19,821 nt of DNA, from the NCBI GenBank assembly GCA_036011305.1, contig DASCNA010000286.1, forward strand, positions 1 through 19,821. Direction: 5' to 3'. Under the pieces are notes generated by a model that was not told the DNA's origin, searched no databases, and was given only the letters and a program-made list of their open reading frames with translations. Position numbers and translations under genes: made by a program. Positions 1-8,473 of this stretch are shown piece by piece. Within the stretch, counting starts at the first letter, position 1, and each line of letters opens with the position of its first letter. Source of the stretch: DASCNA01 sp036011305 (GTDB taxonomy: Bacteria; Verrucomicrobiota; Lentisphaeria; Victivallales; GWF2-38-69).

Positions 1-1061
1 CTAGATTCATCAACTCTTGATTTGAAGGCTAGATTATTGTTGTATAATTTTTCTAAAGTAAAAAACAGTTTTTCAAGTTTGTATATATCTTCCTTGCCCC
101 ATACTCTTACAGGCATAACAGCCATATCAGATCCTGCCATAATTGTTTTTACCGCAGCATCCTCGACGCCAAAGTTGTCGCTTATTGCATTCATATCAAG
201 GGCATCAGTTATTATTAATCCCTTAAAACCTAATTTAAATTTAAGAAGCTTAGTAATGATTTTATGTGATAGTGTTGCGGGGTTTCCAATTGTTTTATTA
301 TCTTTTTTTGAAAGACGTTTTGAATCATCCAGGGCAGGAACAATAACATGTGCGATCATAATCGTATCAGCACCAGCATTTATAGCATCCCTGAAAGGTT
401 TTAAATCAATTTCTTCCAGTTCATTTATTGAATAGTCAACAATAGCTAGGCCTATATGAGTATCTATAGCAGTATTACCATGTCCAGGAAAGTGCTTAAT
501 GCAGGATAATACAGAAGCATTTTTAAGGCCATCAATATATGCAATTCCATGCTTACTTACTATTTTTGGAGAACTGCTGAATGATCTGACTCCTATAATT
601 GGATTTTTCGGATTAGAATTTACATCAATAGTAGGTGCAAAGTTCAAATTAATGCCCAGGGAATTTAATTCATCTCCTATTGCTTTTGCAACGTTCCTGG
701 TTATTTCTGGAGTATCTGATGCGCCGAGGGACATATTGCCGGGCATATCTGTGCCGGTTTGTAGGCGTGTTACAATTCCACCTTCCTGATCAATTCCCAG
801 TAAAAGATTTATGTTAGAAGATTCCTTAATATCGGTGACGAGTTTTACAATTTGTTCAGGTGTTGCAGTATTTTCTTTAAATAAAGCTATACCTCCTAAA
901 TTATATTTATTTATAATTTCTGAGACATTTGAATTCATTTTAGTAAAAGGAATATATTTTCCATTATGGTCTTTACCCCAATTTCTAAAATCCATCATAA
1001 TGAGTTGACCAATTTTTTCCCGCACAGTCATTCCGTCAATTATTATTTCTTTTGTACACAT
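1..1061 (-). CDS. nagZ: GH3 beta-N-acetylhexosaminidase (NagZ-like), 3' end beyond window
   Basis: I read an open frame leftward from an ATG at 1059-1061 through 353 codons to the window edge with no stop, so the C-terminus is missing. GGGGAAG lies about 10 nt upstream of the ATG. Glycoside hydrolase family 3 marks are clear: DQEGG near residues 91-95 with R99, KHFPGHG at 189-195, the catalytic Asp-x-His dyad D200/H202, and TDALDM at 285-290, where D286 should be the nucleophile. There is no signal peptide, so the enzyme is probably cytoplasmic. NagZ removes GlcNAc from anhydro-muropeptides during peptidoglycan recycling. The frame is already longer than E. coli NagZ (341 aa), so it may carry a C-terminal extension. 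Another GH3 specificity is possible. The plus-strand open frames across this region are antisense shadows. Confidence 0.88.
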   Translation of the reverse strand, partial: MCTKEIIIDGMTVREKIGQLIMMDFRNWGKDHNGKYIPFTKMNSNVSEIINKYNLGGIALFKENTATPEQIVKLVTDIKESSNINLLLGIDQEGGIVTRLQTGTDMPGNMSLGASDTPEITRNVAKAIGDELNSLGINLNFAPTIDVNSNPKNPIIGVRSFSSSPKIVSKHGIAYIDGLKNASVLSCIKHFPGHGNTAIDTHIGLAIVDYSINELEEIDLKPFRDAINAGADTIMIAHVIVPALDDSKRLSKKDNKTIGNPATLSHKIITKLLKFKLGFKGLIITDALDMNAISDNFGVEDAAVKTIMAGSDMAVMPVRVWGKEDIYKLEKLFFTLEKLYNNNLAFKSRVDES

Positions 1062-1172
1062 AGTATTTAATCTTCCCCAGATGATTGTCCCAAATTTGAA
1101 GTACTTAATATTAAACTATATATGTATGAATAAAATAATGATAATTTATTTTGTTAAAAAATATCGAAAATA

Positions 1173-2126
1173 TTAATTGGTGTTTTGCTTAAGTTGAGGA
1201 TTGTTTTGTTTTTTGGTCGTTTTTATCTGAGAAATTATAAATATCCCGATAATAATAATGGTAGCGCCACACCACTGTATTAAGTCTAATGAGTTATGAT
1301 TTATAGTATAATCTAAGATAATTACACTGAATGGGAGTGCCATTTCTCCAATTGCAGCCGTTGAAGCTTTTACGTATTTTAACCCGTAGTAATAGAGGAG
1401 CATAGATATAGGGCCTCCAGCTACGAAAATGGCTAAAAGTATTAAAAAGTTATTCATAGTTATTAGGTCAAAATGGAATAATTGTCCTGAAACCAGGCAG
1501 AAAACTGCGCTGAATATAGTGCCTAGAAAAAATCTACTAAACGTAATGGTCGTATAGGAGACAGTTTTTGTAAGATGTTTTCCTAAGACAGTATTCAATG
1601 CAAAAGATAAAGCCGAAAGAATTGAAAGCATATATGCGTAAAAATTTGACTCATTTAGAACTATACTTGGGTGATTAAATCCAAATGTTATTAGATAGAT
1701 CCCAAAGAAAACAAATATACTCCAGAAAATGAATTTCTTCGTAATACATTCTTTTAAAAATATAGCTGCAAGAATAATCGCAAATATCGGTTGTACTTTC
1801 TGAATTAAAACTACTACAGAAAGATTGTGGAAATGGACAAGGAAAAGAGCTTTTACTATTGCTAAAGTTCCGATTACTCCTGAAAACAGAGCAATCATGC
1901 AAAGTATAAAAATATCTTTATTCGGTAATTTAAAAAAAACTTTATATTCTTTAAAAAAGAATGGAGTCAGTAAAGCCAAAGGAATTGCATGTTGTAAGAA
2001 AACTACAAACACAACCGGGAGGTTGTATAATCTAGGTATTAGTACTACAGCTGAAAAGCCCCAGCATATGGCGGCAATTATTATGAAGCCCAATCCATAG
2101 GAGCTGTTCATTTTACTTTCATTCAT
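1173..2126 (-). CDS. EamA/DMT-superfamily membrane transporter
   Basis: This 317-aa protein is almost wholly hydrophobic, with about ten predicted membrane segments arranged as two EamA repeats. The second half contains the typical phrase AGGPISMLLYYYGLKYVKAS followed by a conserved small-residue helix. Drug/metabolite transporters of this fold move small metabolites across the inner membrane; the substrate cannot be read from sequence. The C-terminus is a short polar tail (KTTKKQNNPQLKQNTN). Two starts are possible: the ATG at 2126 has no obvious Shine-Dalgarno, and an ATG five codons in (2111) has a weak GAAAG. It lies 111 bp upstream of the nagZ-like gene on the same strand. A weak 5-bp hairpin followed by T residues overlaps the stop codon and may be a terminator, which argues against tight co-transcription. 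Confidence 0.85.
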   Translation of the reverse strand: MNESKMNSSYGLGFIIIAAICWGFSAVVLIPRLYNLPVVFVVFLQHAIPLALLTPFFFKEYKVFFKLPNKDIFILCMIALFSGVIGTLAIVKALFLVHFHNLSVVVLIQKVQPIFAIILAAIFLKECITKKFIFWSIFVFFGIYLITFGFNHPSIVLNESNFYAYMLSILSALSFALNTVLGKHLTKTVSYTTITFSRFFLGTIFSAVFCLVSGQLFHFDLITMNNFLILLAIFVAGGPISMLLYYYGLKYVKASTAAIGEMALPFSVIILDYTINHNSLDLIQWCGATIIIIGIFIISQIKTTKKQNNPQLKQNTN

Positions 2127-2135
2127 ATTTTTATT

Positions 2136-2290
2136 TTAGCTGTTAGCCTTTAGCTTTTTAATTTTAGTAATTAAAGAATTTATTTGTTTTTGACCTTCGT
2201 GTAATAGTTCAATTATGCATTTTATCTGCTTATTATTTAGTAAGCTAATATTAATTGTGTTTCAATCTCAAATGGAGGTAGATATTGATA
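2136..2290 (-). pseudogene. Remnant of a four-helix-bundle (S23-type) protein gene
   Basis: Between the transporter and pyrF, the minus strand encodes two pieces of one recognisable C-terminus in different frames. At 2281-2240 it reads LPPFEIETQLILAY then a stop. From about 2240 to 2136, one frame over, it reads LLNNKQIKCIIELLHEGQKQ and continues as a Lys/Ile/Leu-rich helix ending in TAA. The E-(I/L)-E-T-Q-L-x-(I/L)-A phrase followed by a long helix is the hallmark of the C-terminal half of four-helix-bundle proteins (TIGR02436 type, related to 23S rRNA intervening-sequence proteins). The join between frames needs an indel. I see no convincing N-terminal half up to pyrF, although 2290-2400 contains fragments that could be very decayed remains. 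Confidence 0.55.
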
Positions 2291-2422
2291 TAGGGAGTAT
2301 ATTCTTGTGAGTATTTCAATACCATTGCTCCATATTTGAATTTCTGAAACTTTTCACTCATAATTCCTTAACAGAATTTACATATTCTAACGCATATAAA
2401 AGCTAATAGTTAAAGAGCAACT

Positions 2423-3184
2423 TTAAAGAGCTGTGCACATATCTTTTATGACAGAAAGTCCAGCTTCAATTCTTGCTTCTTTAGTTGGCTGACCTGTAAT
2501 TGCTCTGCCTATAACTAATATTGAAGAACCATCTCTCAATGCATTACCGGGAGTAAAAACTCTTTTTTGATCTTTTCCAGCCTGAGTATTTGGTCCTTTT
2601 ATTCCAGGTGTAACATAAAGGAAATTTTCAGGCAGTTTATCTTTTATTGCATATAAATCTGCAGCTGAACAAACGATTCCGTCTAAACCGGATCTTTCAG
2701 TCAGTTGTGCCAGATTTAGTACTTGTTCAGCAACGCTTACTTTGATATTTAACTGATTGTTTAATATATCGTCATCTATGCTGGTGAGTATAGTTACTGC
2801 AATAATTTTTGGTCTTCTTAAACTGCTGTCGTTGCTTATTGCTTCATTAACACCAACTACAGCAGCTTTAAGCATCTCACTTCCGCCGGATGCATGTACG
2901 TTGAACATGTAAACACCTAATTGGGCAGCAGCATTTGCTGCACCTTTTACAGTGTTAGGTATGTCGTGATATTTTAAATCCAAAAATACTTCAGAACCAA
3001 AGTTATGGATTAATTTAATTACTTCTGGTCCGAATCTTGTATAAGATTCTTTGCCTATTTTAAATAAGCCAACTACCGGGCTTAATTCTTCTACACGTTC
3101 TTTTACTTCTTCAATGGTGTTTAAACCGTCCAGTGGAAGGCAAACTTTAGATCTGGCTAATTTTTCTTTATTTGTTAACTGCAT
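2423..3184 (-). CDS. pyrF: Orotidine-5'-phosphate decarboxylase
   Basis: The enzyme converts OMP to UMP, the last step of de novo pyrimidine synthesis, in the cytoplasm. The 253-aa protein has the signature LDLKYHDIPNTVKG at 68-81, giving the catalytic D69-x-K71-x-x-D74 set. It also has the N-terminal LPLDG substrate strand near 17-20, KIG at 42-44, VTPGIKGP and the phosphate-binding VIGRAIT near the C-terminus. The length suits a class I PyrF with a slightly long N-terminus. GAGG lies 9 nt before the ATG. It follows pyrE on the same strand after a gap of 88 bp, so the two are likely transcribed together in the order pyrE-pyrF. Confidence 0.96.
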   Translation of the reverse strand: MQLTNKEKLARSKVCLPLDGLNTIEEVKERVEELSPVVGLFKIGKESYTRFGPEVIKLIHNFGSEVFLDLKYHDIPNTVKGAANAAAQLGVYMFNVHASGGSEMLKAAVVGVNEAISNDSSLRRPKIIAVTILTSIDDDILNNQLNIKVSVAEQVLNLAQLTERSGLDGIVCSAADLYAIKDKLPENFLYVTPGIKGPNTQAGKDQKRVFTPGNALRDGSSILVIGRAITGQPTKEARIEAGLSVIKDMCTAL

Positions 3185-3233
3185 TTATATTACCTCAATA
3201 TTCATTTTGCTGATTGGTTCCTGGGTTTTAGTA

Positions 3234-3250
3234 ACTGGCTATCAGCCAGT
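3234..3250. repeat. Short perfect inverted repeat between pyrE and pyrF
   Basis: ACTGGCT-ATC-AGCCAGT forms a perfect 7-bp stem with a 3-nt loop in the pyrE-pyrF gap. Neither strand has a T-run after it, so it is not a classical intrinsic terminator. It could be an mRNA-processing or stabilising hairpin within the operon, or a REP-like repeat unit. Similar short tag/agc-rich sequence is seen near 2138-2160, but the resemblance is loose. Confidence 0.5.
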
Positions 3251-3272
3251 AGCTAGCAATAAGTAGAGAAAA

Positions 3273-3950
3273 TTACTTCTCAACTTTTGGGAAACCGTTT
3301 TTATCTCCCCAACCGAAAGGATCTTTACGCCATTCAGCTAAAAGTGCTTGTTGTCTATCATCTATGTAATTAATTCTTTTTGCTGTATCGAGAAGTACAT
3401 CGTAAGTTAGAATTGATCTTACATTGCAGGATTCATCTAAAGTATCGAATGCATTCATTGCTTTCTCAAGCCCATAACTGAAAATTGCGATACAGTAGTC
3501 AACAATTCCGTTAGCATCTCTTACTGCCTGTACAGCTTTTGCAGAGCTTCCGCCTGTTGAGATAAGATCTTCTATAACGATTACTTTTTTGCCGTCAAGA
3601 TCGCTCTCATCATCGATTCCTTCAATTTGGTTTTTAAGACCGTGTCCCTTAGCTTTATCTCTTATGTAAATAAAAGGCTTATTCATTAATTCAGCCAGTA
3701 TTGCTCCATGAGGAATTCCAGAAGTACTTGTACCTGCAACTATATCAAAATCAATATTCTCTTTTTCTATAATGTCTTTAAAACTATTTGCAATTAATTT
3801 CCTGTATTCAGGATAATATAGAAACATTCTATTATCGTTATAAATAGGCATATGAAAACCGGATGCCCACAGGAAGGGCTGGTTTGGTTTCAATTTAATA
3901 GCTTTGATTTTTAGGCCGGCTTCTGCCAGTTTAGAAGAATATTCACTCAT
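3273..3950 (-). CDS. pyrE: Orotate phosphoribosyltransferase
   Basis: PyrE joins orotate and PRPP to make OMP, the substrate of the neighbouring PyrF. I place the start at the ATG at 3950 (225 aa), because AGGGG stands 9 nt upstream and homologs begin near here. The open frame extends another 18 codons to 4004, but that leader (MNINGNLYLIIENPG...) looks untranslated. The PRPP-binding motif VIVIEDLISTGGS lies at 123-135. The mobile catalytic loop RDKAKGHG at 97-104 supplies Lys and His residues. The Gly/Thr-rich loop AGTSTSG sits at 72-78. The length is normal for the family. It is divergent from the pyrophosphorylase gene at 4172, with about 220 bp of shared upstream DNA. Confidence 0.95.
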   Translation of the reverse strand: MSEYSSKLAEAGLKIKAIKLKPNQPFLWASGFHMPIYNDNRMFLYYPEYRKLIANSFKDIIEKENIDFDIVAGTSTSGIPHGAILAELMNKPFIYIRDKAKGHGLKNQIEGIDDESDLDGKKVIVIEDLISTGGSSAKAVQAVRDANGIVDYCIAIFSYGLEKAMNAFDTLDESCNVRSILTYDVLLDTAKRINYIDDRQQALLAEWRKDPFGWGDKNGFPKVEK

Positions 3951-4171
3951 TATAATTACCCCTGGGTTTTCAATTATTAAATATAGGTTTCCATTAATGT
4001 TCATAATATATACTAAAACTCTAATTTTTTGATAGAGTTTTAAATTTTTTTATTCAAAGGACGTATATAACACTTTAAGTTAAGTTCTGTTTTTAGGTTT
4101 ATACTTGAATTTTTCTTATTAGAAAACTATTTTTTTACTACTATTTTTAATTAAATCAGAGGATTTAGCTT

Positions 4172-5596
4172 ATGTATAATGAACTTTATGAAACTCTGTC
4201 TAAACATAATCAGGAACATCTTTTATTATTTTGGGATCAACTCAATTCAGCTCAAAAAGATAAACTGGCAGATCAGATCAGAAATATAAACTGGGACCAA
4301 CTTGATGAATTGATAAAAGAATATGTAATTAAAAAACCTGAAACAAAGATACCTGTTGATCTCAAACCAGCTGATTATTATCCTATGAATCCTGATGCAG
4401 AAGAGTATAAAAAACTTTATATCGAAGCAGAAAATAAAGGGAAAAAACTTGTATCAGAATCTAAAATAGCAGCTTTTACTGTCGCTGGTGGTCAGGGTAC
4501 AAGGTTAGGGTTTGATGGTCCTAAAGGAACTTATCCGATTACACCGATAAAAGGGAAAACACTTTTTCAGTATTTTGCAGAGACAATAAAAAGAGCTTCT
4601 GAAAAATACGATGCAGAAATACCCTGGTACATTATGACCAGTAAGCTCAACAATGATGAAACTGTTAACTTTTTCAAAGCTAATGATTATTTTAATCTAT
4701 CTAAAAAGAATGTAATGTTTTTTCAACAGGGAACTATGCCCGTAATAGATCGTAACGGTAAAGTTTTGCTGGACGAAAAGGATTCAATAGCTTTGTCCCC
4801 TGATGGGCACGGTGGGAGCCTTTTAGCTTTAAAAAAATCTGGTGCACTGGACGATATGGGAAAAAGAGGAATTGAATATATTTCATATTTCCAGGTAGAT
4901 AATCCTTTAGTTTCAATTATAAATCCTCTTTTCATTGGACTTCATTCTTTTACCACTTCTGAAATGAGTGCAATTATGCTGGCAAAAACAGGCCCTTATG
5001 AAAAACTTGGTAATTTTTGCGCCGCTGAAGGCAGGACTGTGATAATCGAATATAGTGATATGCCTGATGAATTAGTAGAAAAAACAGATAATGAAGGGAA
5101 TTTATGCTTTATTTCAGGTAGTCCAGCAATTCATATTATTAGTGTAGATTTCGTCGATAAACTGACTGCTAAACTTGTAATAGATTTACCATGGCATAGA
5201 GCTGATAAGAAAGTCAGTTATATAGATTCTTCTGGCAAACATGTTATCCCTGAAGATGTAAATGCTGTTAAGCTTGAAAGTTTTATTTTTGATTCTTTAC
5301 CTTTGGCCTCTAAAACAATGATTCTTGAAGCTGGTAGAGAGGATGAATTTGCACCAACAAAAAATAAAAAAGGTGTAGATTCTGTAGATAGCTGCAGAGA
5401 AATGCTTGTTGAGAAAGATTGTAAGCGATTGGAGAAATATACAGCAATTAAATTACCTAAAAATGCTGATGGAAATTATGATATTGTGATAGAGCTTTCT
5501 CCACTAAGTTTTATAGACGGAGAAGATATTAAGAACAATGAAAACAGATTAAATAAAATCAATTTCAGTAAGAATCAAAAGGTTTATGTAGAATGA
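4172..5596 (+). CDS. UDP-N-acetylglucosamine pyrophosphorylase (eukaryotic-type UAP1/UDPGP family)
   Basis: This 474-aa enzyme most likely transfers UMP from UTP to GlcNAc-1-phosphate (or a related hexosamine phosphate), giving UDP-GlcNAc and pyrophosphate. Motifs in order are the nucleotide loop AGGQGTRLGFDGPKG (105-119), PDGHGG (210-215), the substrate strand QVDNPLV (241-247), LPWHRADKKVSYID (339-352), ESFIFD just after, and REDEFAPTKN near 389-398. All of these match the UAP1/AGX layout, and there is no acetyltransferase beta-helix as in bacterial GlmU. A preference for Glc-1-P or GalNAc-1-P cannot be excluded. AGAGG lies 9 nt before the ATG. The stop is TGA and overlaps the next start by four bases (ATGA), a sign of translational coupling. 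Confidence 0.88.
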   Translation: MYNELYETLSKHNQEHLLLFWDQLNSAQKDKLADQIRNINWDQLDELIKEYVIKKPETKIPVDLKPADYYPMNPDAEEYKKLYIEAENKGKKLVSESKIAAFTVAGGQGTRLGFDGPKGTYPITPIKGKTLFQYFAETIKRASEKYDAEIPWYIMTSKLNNDETVNFFKANDYFNLSKKNVMFFQQGTMPVIDRNGKVLLDEKDSIALSPDGHGGSLLALKKSGALDDMGKRGIEYISYFQVDNPLVSIINPLFIGLHSFTTSEMSAIMLAKTGPYEKLGNFCAAEGRTVIIEYSDMPDELVEKTDNEGNLCFISGSPAIHIISVDFVDKLTAKLVIDLPWHRADKKVSYIDSSGKHVIPEDVNAVKLESFIFDSLPLASKTMILEAGREDEFAPTKNKKGVDSVDSCREMLVEKDCKRLEKYTAIKLPKNADGNYDIVIELSPLSFIDGEDIKNNENRLNKINFSKNQKVYVE

Positions 5597-5925
5597 ATAG
5601 AATACTTAAAATTAACTTTAAAGATATAATATATGACATCAAAAATGTATCTTCCCTAATTAATAAAGCCTGTTCCCGCAAAACTAAAATGGCTATTGTG
5701 GGAGGTTTTATCAAACCAGAAAATTTAATTCTCTGCCTCGAAGAACTTGATCTTAAAATACATAAGAATATTGAATCGTATATTCTTGCTCCTTTTGAAG
5801 AAATCAGTGAATCAGGTATTATCGGTGAAATAAGCTCGAGGTATTATGCAGGATTTTCTACGATTATCTGTGTAGAAATTAATAATACTATGTGGGGACT
5901 TTTTGCTAAAAGAAACATAGAATAA
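5593..5925 (+). CDS. Unrecognised 110-aa protein coupled to the pyrophosphorylase gene
   Basis: I do not recognise this protein. The start overlaps the pyrophosphorylase stop as ATGA, so translation is probably coupled and the product may act with that enzyme. The sequence looks like a compact soluble alpha/beta domain: a basic N-terminal strand (MNRILKINFKDIIYDI), a hydrophobic strand MAIVGGFIKPENLILCLEEL around 53-72, an acidic middle (APFEEISESG), and hydrophobic strands with a Cys near the end (FSTIICVEI). There is no signal peptide, membrane segment or metal motif. It ends in TAA. The AT-rich codon use matches its neighbours. The following 272 bp up to the next gene hold no further gene that I can see. 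Confidence 0.7.
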   Translation: MNRILKINFKDIIYDIKNVSSLINKACSRKTKMAIVGGFIKPENLILCLEELDLKIHKNIESYILAPFEEISESGIIGEISSRYYAGFSTIICVEINNTMWGLFAKRNIE

Positions 5926-6197
5926 ATTGTTACTGCCTGCAATAAAATATAGGATGACCTGATTGCTATTACTAAACCATTTGAAAAACTGATATGTGCT
6001 TTCTCGTGTGTCGATAACAGCAGTTAATTTATGAATTTTAATAATTTCACTTATTAATAAAAGCTATGAGTATTAATATTTATTATTTTGGGGAATATGA
6101 TAAAATTAATTATTGAAGTATGCAAATTGCACGTATAAAAAATACGGTAAATATGAAAAATTAATAACTTATGTAAACATTTTTAAGGAGAATAATA

Positions 6198-7949
6198 TTG
6201 ATAGATTTTAACTATTCCCTACCACGCAATAAATTGAAACTTTTATGGCTGATAATTATTGCTGCCGGAGTCCTTTATTTTGCCGGATTAGGATCATATT
6301 ATCTGACCGACAGAGATGAAGGAGAGTACGCTTCTACAACAGCTTATATGCAGAAAAATCATGATTATGTGATTCCAAAATTAAATGGTCAATATTATTT
6401 GGAAAAACCTATTCTTGTATTCTGGGCAATACTTGGATCGGAAAAAGTTTTTGGAGATAATGCATTTGCTATTAGATTCCCTGGAGCTTTAAGTGCTTTA
6501 CTTGTATTGATTTTTATGGGGTATTTTATTGGAAAGATTACAAAAAATCCGGATTTTACTCTTTTAACAGTCTCTGCTGTAGCTTTCATGCCGCTTTATA
6601 CAATGATTGCAAAAATAGTTGAAACAGATATGGAGTTGACTCTGTTCACAACCTTATCGATAATTGCCTTTTTTGTCGGAACTGAAAGTAGTAGGCCTCG
6701 AGATAAAATATGGTATTATATTTCGTGGGCATTTATGGGATTGGGTTTTTTAACAAAAGGTCCAGTTGCCCCTGCGGTAATATTACCAACAGCATTTTTC
6801 TATGCTCTTTTTAGACGAAGATTCTGGGAAATCTTTAAGAGATGTGGAATTATTGTAGGTATTATTATTCTTATTGTCATAAATCTTCCATGGTATGGAC
6901 TAGCCTACTACAGACTTGGGGATATTTTTATTGACAAATTTTTTGGAAGCCAGATTTTGAAAAGAGGTACAGAAGTGCTTCTAGGGCATGGAGGAGGGCC
7001 TTTCTTCTATATACCAGTTATACTGATTGGAGCTTTTCCTTTTACAGCGCCTGCAATTGTCGGCTTATTTATGGCAATTAAGAAGTTTTTCAGAAAACGC
7101 GAAATTGAAGAAGACTCTCTATTGGATAAATTTGTTCTTCTTTCAGCATTGGCTGTACTCTTAGTATGGATTGTATTTAGTATAGCTGCAACAAAACAAC
7201 CGAATTATATCCTGCCTGCATTACCTTTTCTTGGAGTAATGGTTGCTTATTTTTGGCATAGGCTGATCAAAGGTAAGGAAATGGGAAAATGGTTCAGTAA
7301 AATATTTTGGTTCCTGTTTATTTTTCTTGTAGTTATTTGGGTATTGGCCGGTATTTTGGTGCCTATTGTCATACCAATTATATGGCCTTTTCTAAAGAGT
7401 TTGATAAAACCTAACAGCAGTGAATATGCTCTCCCTCTTATTGCGCCTATTTATATTGTTTTGCCAATCCTTGTAGCTATTATTTCGGGCGTAATTGGTG
7501 TTTATTCAACAAAGTTTTTTAAGAAAAAACAGATAAGAAAAATGGCTGCAGCAGTTACTGTAGGCGGTTTTATTTTTTGTGTTGCAGGATGGATGCTTGG
7601 AGGATCTGTAATAAATATGCTGCAAAGACCTGAAGTGGCATTAACAACTGCTCTGAAACCAAAATTAACCAATGAAACCAAGGTGGTTACTTTCGGGCTC
7701 TGGAAACCTACTATGTTTTTTTATTTAGGCAGGGAATTAATTCCAAAGTACAGAACAAACCATAAAACAGATATTGTGGCATTGGGGAAACTGCTAGATA
7801 CTGATAAACCTATATTTGTTATTGGCAGAAAACGATTTGACTACATATCATTCGAGGTAAAAGGATTTATTGAAATTAAATGCTGGGAAGGATATCAGCT
7901 CGGTGGTAATAAAGCAGCCGTCGCTTTATGGAATAAAACAAAAAAATAA
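6198..7949 (+). CDS. ArnT-like integral membrane glycosyltransferase (GT83/PMT family)
   Basis: This 583-aa protein has a dozen or more hydrophobic segments and the marks of the ArnT/PMT clan. An Asp-Glu pair in LTDRDEGEYA (36-45) sits in the first periplasmic loop, and KLNGQYYLEKP (61-71) follows. FLTKGPVAP comes after the fourth helix or so, and a soluble-looking C-terminal domain begins after about residue 490. Relatives use polyprenyl-phosphate sugars to glycosylate lipid A, other lipids or proteins on the outer face of the inner membrane. The acceptor and donor here are unknown. The start is TTG, chosen because AAGGAG lies exactly 7 nt upstream; no nearer ATG competes. A possible promoter lies near 6112-6145 (TTGAAG with a TA-rich -10), with low certainty. 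A strong terminator follows the gene. Confidence 0.88.
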   Translation: MIDFNYSLPRNKLKLLWLIIIAAGVLYFAGLGSYYLTDRDEGEYASTTAYMQKNHDYVIPKLNGQYYLEKPILVFWAILGSEKVFGDNAFAIRFPGALSALLVLIFMGYFIGKITKNPDFTLLTVSAVAFMPLYTMIAKIVETDMELTLFTTLSIIAFFVGTESSRPRDKIWYYISWAFMGLGFLTKGPVAPAVILPTAFFYALFRRRFWEIFKRCGIIVGIIILIVINLPWYGLAYYRLGDIFIDKFFGSQILKRGTEVLLGHGGGPFFYIPVILIGAFPFTAPAIVGLFMAIKKFFRKREIEEDSLLDKFVLLSALAVLLVWIVFSIAATKQPNYILPALPFLGVMVAYFWHRLIKGKEMGKWFSKIFWFLFIFLVVIWVLAGILVPIVIPIIWPFLKSLIKPNSSEYALPLIAPIYIVLPILVAIISGVIGVYSTKFFKKKQIRKMAAAVTVGGFIFCVAGWMLGGSVINMLQRPEVALTTALKPKLTNETKVVTFGLWKPTMFFYLGRELIPKYRTNHKTDIVALGKLLDTDKPIFVIGRKRFDYISFEVKGFIEIKCWEGYQLGGNKAAVALWNKTKK

Positions 7950-7970
7950 AATATTGTTTTATAATATTTA

Positions 7971-8008
7971 AATGAGAACAAATTAATTAACTTGTTCTCA
8001 TTGTTTTT
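7971..8008 (+). terminator. Intrinsic terminator after the GT83 gene
   Basis: AATGAGAACAA (7971-7981) and TTGTTCTCATT (7992-8002) form a perfect 11-bp stem with a 10-nt AT-rich loop, followed by GTTTTTAT. It lies 22 bp after the glycosyltransferase stop and separates it from rpmE. Confidence 0.85.
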
Positions 8009-8185
8009 ATCTCTATTAAGTCAATAATTCAGATTTGATAGTTAAAAATGTAAAAATATACAGCAAGCTTGATCAAAATATCTTGTTTTTTCCCAAAAAT
8101 GAATTAAATTTTATATCTTTTGTTTTATTTATAATTCACAATCTAATATTTTTATATTTAATAATAAACTCGGAGCACCAGGAAA

Positions 8186-8386
8186 ATGAAGAAAAATTTA
8201 CATCCTAAATATGGCAAAGCTACAGTTACTTGTGCTTGTGGTAAAGTATGGGAAACTAAATCAACGGTACCTGAAATTAAAGTTGGTATCTGTTCAGCTT
8301 GTCATCCATTTTTCACTGGCCAGCAGAAATTTATTGACACTGCAGGTCGTGTAGAAAAATTCCGTAAACGTTACGGTATGAAATAA
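8186..8386 (+). CDS. rpmE: 50S ribosomal protein L31, zinc-binding (Cys4) type
   Basis: L31 sits at the central protuberance of the large ribosomal subunit and helps bridge it to the small subunit. The 66-aa protein begins MKKNLHPKYG and ends with the conserved VEKFRKRYG segment. Four cysteines, C16-x-C18 and C36-x-x-C39, form the zinc knuckle of the zinc-containing form; the Cys-free paralog would lack them. The start follows ACCAGGAAA, with AGGA close to the ATG. A TATAAT-like -10 at 8130-8135 is the best promoter candidate, but no good -35 is visible. It precedes prfA on the same strand, a pairing seen in many bacteria. Confidence 0.95.
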   Translation: MKKNLHPKYGKATVTCACGKVWETKSTVPEIKVGICSACHPFFTGQQKFIDTAGRVEKFRKRYGMK

Positions 8387-8411
8387 GCAAACAACTTATT
8401 TATTGTTTAAA

Positions 8412-8440
8412 ATGCGGATTCACTATGAATCCGTATTTGC
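8412..8440 (+). terminator. Hairpin between rpmE and prfA (terminator or attenuator)
   Basis: ATGCGGATTC (8412-8421) pairs with GAATCCGTAT (8427-8436) over 10 bp with one G-U pair and a 5-nt loop. Only a weak T tract follows (ATTTGCTATT), so termination is probably partial. Some read-through into prfA is plausible, since no separate prfA promoter is obvious in the short gap. Confidence 0.5.
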
Positions 8441-8473
8441 TATTAAGATCAAATTATAAAATTAATTTTAGAT

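Noticed and set aside
22..1008. Three plus-strand open frames at the left end
   Set aside because: They are antisense to a continuous, motif-rich GH3 frame on the minus strand.
2290..2400. Minus-strand mini-ORF beginning MSEKFQKFKYG upstream of the four-helix remnant
   Set aside because: Only 37 codons, no ribosome site and no family resemblance; treated as decayed or noncoding.
4020..4170. Riboswitch or attenuator in the pyrE/pyrophosphorylase divergent region
   Set aside because: The stretch is very AT-rich and shows no conserved aptamer-like core or strong hairpin.
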